This document shows, piece by piece, positions 38,401-50,117 of a stretch of 64,000 nucleotides of DNA. The notes beneath the pieces are model-generated. The model did not search any database, was not told the origin of the DNA, and was given only the letters and a program-made list of their open reading frames with translations. A program made the translations under genes and the position numbers. Position 1 is the first letter of the stretch. The number at the start of each line of letters is the position of its first letter. This stretch comes from Megalonaias nervosa (lineage: Eukaryota; Mollusca; Bivalvia; Unionida; Unionidae). The stretch covers positions 1 to 64,000 of the forward strand of contig JAECUM010012861.1 of the NCBI GenBank assembly GCA_016617855.1, in the 5' to 3' direction.

Positions 38401-41400
38401 CATTAAACTGCTTGCAGCTAGAGATGAGTCTGAGAATGCCCATGATATCTGTGTCTTTAGGACAGCTGTTTTTCTCCATCTGCCCAGATGGCATAAAAGC
38501 TTTACCTGTTTCCCAAGGTTGGGACTCCCATTTCTCTATGTTTACATTCTTTATGTAAATTTTGTTGCTTTCATCAACTGCATTCAAACATTTGTTTTTG
38601 AGATAATCATTCAATATTTTTTCCTTATTACCTCCATTTTTGGTCTTTTGTTTTTTTTGTATCTCTTGTATCTCTACCCATAGCTTTTTATGTAATTTTT
38701 CTATTTCTGATTGCACAGGTTCATGTAACGGCTCCTTCAAATAAAGTAGCGCCCTCCCTAATCGAAGATATCTATGATGTCCTTCACGGTCTAACACATA
38801 CTTAGAATCCCTGAAAGAGAATGGTACAGCTAGATAACAACCAAACAAAAATACATAACACCATGAAATCATACAAAAAGTCACTGCACTCTATATGCTG
38901 TTGGCTTCTTTACTGCATGATAAAGGATATGAATGTACCAAGTAGTCACAAAAATATAAAACTGGTTCTCAGACTTAATTTTCAGATACTAGCTTGTCTC
39001 AAGATGAGACCACCCATCAAGTGTTTTTACTACTTTAATAAAAAAAACAATTGTGTAAATATTTATCCAGTCAGGCCTGAATTTCAGAGTTTTTTTGCTA
39101 GAGCTGGATATATTTTCATGAACCAGTCTCAAGAGACTTTACTTCTGACATGTCACTTTTGATTGGATGAGCATGGAAATTCATATTGAAGCCCATAGCT
39201 GTATGATCTCTATGCCTTGTACTTGGATTACAAGAAATATTCTCACATTCAAACTCTGACTAAACAAAAAAATCTGATGTCTGATTGGTTAGTGATTTGA
39301 CATTAGCCAATCAGAATTTAAAGTTAAGTTTGAATTTGATAATTTTCTTGAAAACCTGGAGCTTGCTCAAATCTGATCTGAGATTACAAACAACATTCTT
39401 AAACTGAAGACTCAATTCAAAATTCTGTTGTCTCATTGTTTATTGATTTCACTATAGCCAATCAGACATCAGAATTCTGAAAATGTGCATTTGACTGCAT
39501 GTTTAACAGTTACTGGAAACTTAACTCATGAATGCATTTTTAATGTTGAAATTTTACTTATGCAACAAAAGGAATACTTTATCACAATTGCAATGCAATT
39601 CCAGGTGTAGAAAACATACATTACCTCTGGCATCAAGTTTGAGCATGAGACCAACTGAAGACATCGCTAAGGACTTTGTTTTTGAAAAGTTAATTTTCAT
39701 TGGCTGTTAATTTTATAATTTAAAGTCAGTGCAGTAATGATTCACATAAAAACATGTAAAGCACATTCTAATATTCTAAACTCGAGATTCCTTCAAATTT
39801 TCTGAAGCCCTTCTGGCAACAAAAAAGAAATCTGGAGGAATTCATCAGAAGTTGTTTTGTTCCTTAATTTATCTTTATTAACTGCAGAGTATTTAAATCA
39901 TCTAAGATATTCTTGAGAAACTCCAACATACCAAATTTAGTAACAAAAATATTTCTTACACGAGTTAAAATGTTTGCAAGATAAGTGCAGTACAAAAATT
40001 TGTATCATAGTCTTTGACGTTGACTTCATTGTTACAAAAATCAATGAACTAGTCTCAGATACTGACATTAATTATACCAACAAATAAAAAAAATTCCTTT
40101 GTTTAATCCATAATTAATATTTGTTTTTAAAAAAGACATTACCCCTTTGACCTTGAAATCAACTTCAGAATTCCCCATTAGAAAATTGTTTTCAGGTAGA
40201 GTTTACAGTTCTGACTAGAATAATGAATGTTGAAAAATTTCAAGCAGGGATATGAAACTTGGAATACGCTAGAATAGAACACTCTGGCAAAAATCGGTTA
40301 CTGACTGAGATATGGTACTTTGATAAATGTCAAGCTGGTGTTTGAAACTTAGACAAAACAGTGGATAGTGGAAAATATTAAGAAAATATTCATATACAGA
40401 AATAAATGTAAAAAAAACAGAAAATATAGTTAGGTCTGGTGCCGCAACAATGTTTTCTAACTGAAATATATCAAAGCATTATCGCTTTACAAAATAGAAT
40501 TTTAACATGTGGTATGTATTTGGGTCTATGTAGCTTGTTAGGTGTAATCAATAGAACAAGCAGCATAGACCCTGATCTTCTGGCGCATATGTGATAGCAG
40601 ATCAGGGCCTATGTTTGCAGCTGGACATGACTTATAAATAACTACATATGGTATGTATGATCTTAAACGCTTCGATCAATTACCGTAGCTAATGAGTGTT
40701 GTTTTTTAGATACTTTTACATATTATAGTGTTTTAACTTTTCAAATTGTTGCTGATTATGAGTTATAAAGGTGCACAGTAATGGATGCTCTTTTAGTTTG
40801 ATATGAATGGTGGGATTTTTAGAAATTAATTAAACCTTTCTGTGACCAGTAATTATCTCCCCTATTAACTTCATGATATAAAACATTTAGCATTTAGGGG
40901 TAGATTTGTCAAAATTTATTGAGTTTTTTTTTTTTTCCTTTTAAGAATAGTGCAATGAAAACTTTTTCTGTTTCCAATTAAATTAAATTTCACATATTGG
41001 AAACTTGTTTGTTGTTAAACAGAATTTCTTGTGTAAATGTTTTGCCTTGACCATTAAAAAATTATTTAATCTGACAACTTGAACTATGGTATACAAATAT
41101 TTTCATTTTTAATTTATTTAAAAGAGCTTTTCTTCTTAGGATTTTAATGTGCTTCATATTAGTTATTAGTTACATTCTGCCTTTTGGCCAAACTTCACCC
41201 CATACATTAACAACCGCACGAATAAAGTAATCCCATTTCCACCCATTTTTTGAATACCCCGTTTTAAAAAATGTACAGCCAATTCAAAATTGTGTCTAGG
41301 GTGGCTCTTCTTCTAATGATGTGGCTTCCACAGCATCCATATGGAAAACTTATTTCTAACTTCCTCTCTAGAACAGCTGAGCCAGTTGTTACAGTCTCTG

Positions 41401-44400
41401 GAATAACTTACTTAGGTACTGCTGTACTGCTGTAAGCCCTATTTGATTTAAAGGTGTGGGTGCTACATTATGTGGAAATGAATGGGAATTTCAACAAAAC
41501 AAGAAACAGAAATACAACTGGAGGAATAGTGGACAGTTTGCAAACATAACCATTTTTACCTCATCCAACCTCTACCTCCATCATCGATATTACTTTTTAT
41601 TCAAACACTTCTAAAAATCGTGTCACTGGGCAACATGATCTTATTTTAATGACCAATATAAGAGATTCATAGCAATCCACCAAAAACTGAGAGTAAGATG
41701 GATTCACATAATTTGCATCCCACCATAATTAAAAAGGGGCAATAACTCCGACTAAAATTGTGGAAATATTCTCATTATATGCGTGTTTTGATGATTACCA
41801 ATATATACATGCATGCAAGAATAATTTTAGTCAAAAGGCCACATGTCAATGCCACCACCCATGCAAGTGATAACAAGATTTTCAGAATGGCCACTATAAT
41901 GCCAAGTTGGAGGTCAAGCTAGCACCATTTTCATTTAAAAAAACTACATAATGTTAAAGTGCTTAGTTGAAAACATCATGGTCATACAACCATCAATTTA
42001 GCCAATTTAGCATCATTTTAGGATAGGAACATATACTATACATTGCTGGAAAAAATTTAAATATAGTATTGTTATCCATTCTGGAGAAATAGCTGTACTG
42101 GTAACAAGATTTTTCAGTTTTTGGGAGGTCACATTAGCATCATGTTCATGTATAGGGTTTATTCATGACAGCAAAATCCAAGCTATAGAACTGACTCATG
42201 TTTAATTCCATTCAAGATAATCAGTGGCAAGAAAATTTTCAGGAGCAATTGCACAAGCATCAGTGAACACATAAAATATACAAAATTTCATTTTGTATTG
42301 TCTGTGAAATATATGTATATGCACTGAGAAGCAGGAGGTACTTATATTGTTTGATTAAGATCATGTAAAAAAGAAATACCAGAAGTCTGCCTTATATTTT
42401 GGGGAATGATGTTCTATACCAGTAAACTGAAAACTCTTCATAAACAATTCCTTCTTCGACTTTGGTATAATGTAACTTTGAATCCTAAGAGATCATCAAA
42501 TTGGAGTACCAGCAACATCTCCTTGGTTAAAAATATTCTTTAGTTAGATGGGAACGGTTTTTCTAGACACTTTTACATAAATTTGGCCTTTCTAAAAATA
42601 TACTTTTATACATTGGCATAGTTTATACACATTTCACTGAATCCCTAAAATTGTCTATAGATTGATCTATAATTAAATGGCATGCATGCCCTCCTTTGGA
42701 ATTTTAAAAGTATTGTTATGTTTGAATTACCCCAAATTACATTACAATATTTCAAATACATGTACAGCTGAATGCAACATTTATAAAAGATGACCCTACA
42801 CTTAAAAAGAATAAATGATTTGATTTGTTAGGTAGCCAAAGATAAAACAATAACCTTTTTCTGAAACCTGTCTAATGTGAATAAACCAAGTTTGATTGTT
42901 ATCTACAAATACACCAAAACTTTTACCATGAGAGGTCATACAGTAATTAAAGCCAACACTACCAAATTGAACTTGGAATTTATCACTGTCTAGTCTTCCT
43001 CATTTTTTTCTTGTAACTAGTAGGGATTTTGTCTTCTCAGTTTATATATTTATAATAATATTTTCTCTGCACCATACTAGTACTTTAAGTTTGTTAAGAG
43101 CATCTTATAAGTTATTTTCCAATTAATTTTAGTTTTACACAACTCAGAAAAATTAAATTTCCTCTCTTATGGGGTAAATGGTTAATAAAGCAAATGAATT
43201 ACAGAGGTCAGTCCAAGACAAAAGCTTTGTTGCTAAGTGGTCCATGGTCTTGACAGATCACTGACATCTCACCTCTGTTTGCTTGGGTCTGAATCTTCAG
43301 CTTGGTCAGTATCGGTATGTTAGAAAGTCTGCCAGCAGCTTCCCATGGGTCAGAGGTTCTTCCCAGGTCTTCTACCAGTTGTACTGGCCACCACTGATAG
43401 CTATCAATGTGCTCAAAATATGGTGTCAAACCCACAAAACCAACTCCACAATTAATATTTTTACTTTCAGAAAGGTGACTATTTAAAAAGACATTTTTAA
43501 ATTTATCAGTTAACTATGAAGTAAACTAGCTTAAGAACTTTTCATTGCACTGGTGAAATTTTAACATTCAAGACAACTTTTATGGTCTACAAAATCAAAA
43601 GCTTTATGAAAATCAACCAATAATAGTGCCAACATTTCTCCTTTCTGGTGCAGTTTGCAGTTGAATTCAACTTATAAGCTTGTATTTATGGTAATTCTCT
43701 TTTTAGAACTCAGTTCTGTCTGTAATGTATAGAAAAAATAAATGCTTATTTCCTACCAAAATTTTTCTCTCATAATAACTCCAAATTTATACTTAACAGA
43801 ATTCAACTCTGTGTTCAAAGTGTTTGAGCAAACTGATAACTTTAAAACAACCCAAAGGAATTTTACACAACATGCAACATAATGTTTAGGGATTGCAGAA
43901 CGCTCATCAAAGTGAATTCCATACACCTGAGGAAGGAATGGTGAGGCCAAATTCACCCTCTGATTTCAAAATATTTTGAGAGAACTAAATACTACATACT
44001 AATAGGTAGTCAGCTGACCTTCTACTCCCTTCATCAGTCCTTAGCCCCTTGGGACAGATGCTTAAGATAGGTAGGAAAGTATGTATGTATGTAACAGACA
44101 GACAGATGGACTTAAAACATCATAATACAACATGTTCTGCTATAAAAAGAATTTACTTCATGGTAACCAACGGTGAAGTGGGTAGGCTACTGCTGAAATT
44201 TGTTGGGGGCAAGACATTATATTACACTGGATCAATTGCTCTGAGCTTTCACTACCATCTATATTCAACAGTCAATGAATATGCCATTACTTACCCTTCC
44301 CCTATAATCAAGGGGTTCTCCTCTCCTGCTGTCAGAGAAACTGATGAATCAGAATGTAGACGTTCTGGAGGTATGGGAACCTCACCTTCTGGGGATGCAT

Positions 44401-47400
44401 TCTCTATGATCAGTTTGTTTGCCATGCCATTAAGTTCACTGCATTTGATCTAGATTCAGTTGCTACAAAGTAAAGTTGCAATCAGCAGCAGCAGACAAAA
44501 AATTATTTACTGTAAGATATTGATGGATTTATATTTTTGAAGTTAATGTTTTTTAATAGTACTGACTGGACCTTTCTTGGATTAAACTATTTTAAATGTC
44601 TATCTTAACTCCCATGTTCACTTATCAAAAGAGTAAAGTTCAACTAATTCAAATATTTTGATTCTAAATATTTTCTCAAAGTTCAGACCAATAACACTCG
44701 CATGAAACAGTAGAACTCTTTATTAAAATAGCACATTAAAACGATCTTCTTTGTATTTCCTACCTCCTCTCACTAATTATAATCAAGGCAAAACTGTTAC
44801 AATGGAACTCCCACAACCAAGCTCTGTTTCCATGGTAAAGATACAAAAAATTCTGAACACTTACAGTATACACTCACTTATAAGTTGTGTCCAACTGTAA
44901 GCAACATAGACCCTTGTCTAATTTGCATAATGTGCTGGCAGATCATGGCCATTATGCAGTTTGCAGTTGTATTTGATTTATACACAAGTCTATATGGTAT
45001 CTACAACCACATCCTAAAGTTCTGAAGGACTGATCTTAAATGATATTAACAAGTTGTGCAACATTCATGCATGCATGCAAATTCGAAAAAGTCCAAGATC
45101 ACAGAATACACTTTTTCTTCAAAAAGCACAAGGATATGAATAATTCTGCCTACCTTAAAATATGCATTATTATAAGTTAAAGTGGTTGCACACATAGAGC
45201 TATTACACTGTCACGTAAGATAGCCTGATTGTGAGATATTACACTGTCATGTAAGACTGCCATTACACTGTTATGTAAGATGGCCTGATTGTGAGATATT
45301 ACACTGTCATGTAAGACTGCCATTACACTGTTATGTAAGATGGCCTGATTGTGAGATATTATACTGTCATGTGAGACTGCTATTACACTGTTATGTAAGA
45401 TGGCCTGATTGTGAGATATTACACTGTAAGACTGCCATTACACTGTTATGTAAGATGGCCTGATTGTGAGATATTACATTGTCATGTGAGACTGCTATTA
45501 CACTGTTATGTGAGATGGCCTGATTGTGAGATATTACACTGTCATGTGAGACTGCTATTACACTGTTATGTGAGATGGCCTGATTGTGAGATATTACACT
45601 GTCATGTGAGACTGCTATTACACTGTTATGTGAGATGGCCTGATTGTGAGATATTAAGCAGACACTTTAATCCAGTGGAATTGCTCTGCCCAGAGTAAAT
45701 ACACATATAACTTTATCAAAAAGGACAAATTTTAAAATATATTCTCTCAAACTAAAGTTTTTAAAATATCAAAACAATGCATTGAGCTTACCATATTTAC
45801 TTTGTGGAAAGTATGTCCTTGTACTAAACATGTTGGAAACCCCTTTCCCCACACCAGAAACTCCAGTTTGAATTGAAAAAAAAAATAACGGCATGTATCT
45901 TAAAAATTCACACAGAAAGCTAGGTAGTAAAGTAATGGTATAACTCAAAATGATTTTATCAATTTATAAAATAATAACCTCTGCAGCTAATTGTTGTCCG
46001 TGCCACTGGTTAGATTAAGAATTAGTAGCTAATATCCATTCACAGCCAAATCTGCCTTTCTATTCACAAGAAAAGACCACTTAATGTATAAAAAAAACAC
46101 TAGTGACCTCAACTGTAGATAATGATATATTCAACTTCTCAACATTCTTCTCATTCCCTTCTTCTTCTCCAACATCTTCTCAACTATTACTTACTATTAC
46201 CTCCGTGTACTATAGTGTCCGGTTCAAACTTTCCACATTTAATATAACTAGCTCTTATAGCTCGCAAAGAAGTAGTATTAGTAGTGGAGGTAAGAACATT
46301 CACTAATAAGTTCACAATTACTGCCTTGCAATTAAGTTGTGTATTGACAGGAAATGGTGAATGAGATAATATTACACAAAGGATATCTCCATGATTACCT
46401 TGAAAACTCCTAGATCAAGAATAAAATTTGTAAAGAAACACAGAATGTCAAAACTGGTAATCTCCTTGAAGTTAATCAAGCCTCTGTCTGTGTGTGTCTG
46501 TGTCTGTGTGCTAATGCAGGATATATTTCATCATCTAGTGCAAAAAAATGGCCATTTCAACATGAGCAAAGCCATTAGTTCAAATATGTCATTTTTTTGT
46601 TTCACAAGATTAAATATACCTGCTATTATATAAGAAACTTACTCATAAATTGAAGCTTACAAGATTAAAGTTGCTCTTCAGCACACCACCCCTACACTTT
46701 TTCATAAATTTACCTCCCTTTCAACTATATTTATTGGCTGATCATATATAACAGTGATTAAAGAGAGCAGTATCATTGGAATAGCCTCATCTGTTGGAAG
46801 GGGAGATAACTTTACAGCAACCTGAAAAAACATCGAGTCAGATTTCTTCAGCAACAGATAATTTCCATGAGTAAAAGGTAACATATTTTCCATTTATTTC
46901 ATCTAGCTCACAAAGGGATGATTTTTCTTCCTGCAGGTATAACATCTTCTGGAACATATAATCAAGCTTAGAAAAATTTTTTCACACAAAAAAATATAGG
47001 AATTAAAAAAATTAAAATTGCCTCATTAATCATCATTTTATGATTCACTGATACAGATTCTATCTCTCTATCTCTCTAGTATGTGTGTGTGTGCATGCTT
47101 GACCTTAGTCCACAATTTGGGATTTAATTTTTATGTGTACCTGATTTTTCTGTCTTGATTGTAAGTTACAAATAAGTTTTTTACTGATATCTGAGTTCAT
47201 GGTCTAGCCTTACTTAAAAAGATTTAAATGTTCTGGAAGAGAACTTTTAACCCACATCCTGGTCACTTTAATGTGTCTTAGGTTTTTATATAATGTTGTT
47301 GAAAACAAAATTATTCATTTCTATTTTTAATATTAGTCTGTATAATTACTTTAAGCTGTGTTCAGATACATGCTGAGAAGAATTATTTATTTAAATTATT

Positions 47401-47706
47401 CATTGGAATTACAATTGTTGATTGACTCCTTTGACTAGAACACTACTTTGGAATTATTGAGGACTATCCAAATACAATATGGATTACAACATTATAGGAC
47501 ATTCAGGACTATTGGAATTCATTTGTAAGATTCCATACTCTTGGACTTTTAACAGAAAAGTTAGATTTATTTGGAATTTAATTCATAATACTGTCAGTTC
47601 CCCTATTTTCATTTTGTAATGCAGAGAATTAAATTGTATTGTTGAATGTTACTAAACTTGTGGATTTTGCTTCCTTCCATTACATAGTTTTAGACCATAA
47701 TACCAT

Positions 47707-47776
<70 letters not shown>

Positions 47777-49372
47777 CACCCAAAGATGAAGTATTCCCAT
47801 CAGTTCCAGATGTAATTGCATATAAAAGATATAAATATCTACATGCATGCAAAAATTCTGGTGATTTTTTTTGTATCAGAAAATGAAAAACGTTTTGAGC
47901 CATGCATGGTTGTTTATTTTTATTATTATCACTGAAAACGTTTTGAGCATTCACAATGGACTGTAACCAAATGGAAGGGTGCAGAGATACAGTATTTCTT
48001 CTTAGATGTAACCACCCCCACCCCCGTCCCTGGAAGGTGTGTGTATTGGGGGAGGCATTGAGAATCAGACTAAAATACCGGGGGGGGGGGGGAGGGGGCT
48101 TAAAATTAGATACATAAGTATTGAGGACTTGGGTACACACGTTCATTCCAATTTGGATTGAGTGTTTTGTTGTGTTTTGTCTTTTTTAATGATGTGCATG
48201 TTAGCATTTTACTTGCATCATCCATATTATGGATTTCTGCGGAAGGCTGAAAGACAAGAACACGAACATAAAAACTGCATATAGTAAAAAAAAAAGTTAC
48301 TTTCAGTTTCAAGTAGCCGCCATTGTGACCTTCTACTGTAGACTCACAGTGTAAGACGTCGACTCAATTGGCTACGATCTCCTAGGTATCTGGGTCGACG
48401 TCTTACATTCACAAGCACCAGTTTCCGTCAGTATGAAAAGGAAACTGTTCACAACATCCACTCCTCGTCTGCTGACACTGTAGTGCCAACTTTTACTGTA
48501 ACTTGACGTAGTTCCCATAACACATTAAAATTACTTATGCCACAACTACATCCTTTGCAAATGCTGAAAGCAAGACTTAGTTATTCATGCTGTCTTACCA
48601 GTAAAAACTTTGCCTTAATGCCTGCTTTCACGTTATTTTTCATGATTAAAAGCGAACGAATTGTTTCACGTTCTTCTTTGTTTGGTAATGAATACTGAAT
48701 GCGGTAAAATGTTGAGTGTAGTCACGTGATATATATTTTCACTATTTACCCGCGACACGTCTGAGCAAAGTAGTCGGAGTGGCAGAGTGTCATTCATTGC
48801 ACGGTAGAATCGTTAAGTCATTTTGACTTCATCCTATTTACGTTGGGTTTATTATTAAGCCCTTTCGGCTGCATAAGGATAATATTTAAAAACGGAAATA
48901 TCAATTTAATGCAGTCATATATTGGCAAACATTTGTGTCAGATAAATGAGCAAGGTACCCATTTCAGCAGGGCTGGATTAAGGGGGGGGGGTGCACGTGT
49001 CCCAACCTCTAGTCATGAGGGACCCCCTCGTTGCTGTGGAACAAAATTACATGTGTTTAAACAAACCATATACAGGTCTAATCCGCCCAATACGTAGCTT
49101 AATATAGCTATAATAATTATACACAAATCAAGGACAGTTTAAGGACTGCTTTCAGGGTGAATTTGTAGATCTACAAGGGCTTCTTATCTTAAGTGCCCCG
49201 CCCCCCCACCAAGCCCCAATGCGGCCATGCATTTCTGTCAGAGAAAATACTCTTTGAAGTAAAACGTTGTCATATTATAAAGTCCCTTCATTGTTATAGG
49301 TATACACAGATCTGATGACACATCCAAGTTCTGCCAAAATAAGATATAAATTTTTTATTCACACTGGTTAGT

Positions 49373-49449
<77 letters not shown>

Positions 49450-50081
49450 ACATTCATTAAAAATAACATGGCATTTAAAGTGTTGGTACAAAGCAAACTG
49501 AAACACCAATACTGTTGGTTTATCAAACTGTGATCCGCCCATGGCGCAATAATACGAATATATAAACATTCTTTCAACTGCAGTATTATAGATCAATGAT
49601 GAATTTTCACTAATTAATCAGTAACGACGACGTCATTGACGTATGAAAATAACGATAAAAAGTATTAATTGTCCCCGTTTTCTAAATGAATTTAACATGG
49701 TGCCCAATTTCATCGCAATCCTTTCTTTTTTCCGTTCCCCTCTCCCCTATCATCCATAATGGGCAACATACACCAAAATTCGGAAAGAGAGAGAAAAACA
49801 GTTTGAACTTGATTGAAACCTTAAAACTAAACTTACACCAAGTAACTTACAAGAATATGGTTCATCTTGAGATCTATCTACAGTGTTTATAATATCAATG
49901 ATACATAGTTGCAATAGCCTGTCGACACTATAAGTTAAATTTGTCGGTTACGAGGCACATATACTGTAACGTATTTTATGCTTTATTGTTGTTGTTGTTT
50001 CTTAAACCTATTACAATGTTCTAAAAATCGATTATTAATTAAATATGAAAATGTCCAAACGGTGGTGTCCCCCCCCCCCGG

Positions 50082-50117
<36 letters not shown>

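Noticed and set aside
38351..38683. 110-codon plus-strand frame
   Set aside because: Antisense shadow of exon 5, whose minus-strand reading matches CXorf38.
44049..44453. 134-codon plus-strand frame
   Set aside because: Overlaps exon 4 in antisense. The minus strand has the strong GTAAGT donor and the phase match.
45411..45698. 95-codon frame of HCHVRLLLHCYVRWPDCEIL repeats
   Set aside because: Translation of the 60-bp minisatellite.
48960..49230. G- and C-rich patch as a CpG-island promoter
   Set aside because: The richness comes from homopolymer G/C runs with few CpGs, more like an eroded repeat.
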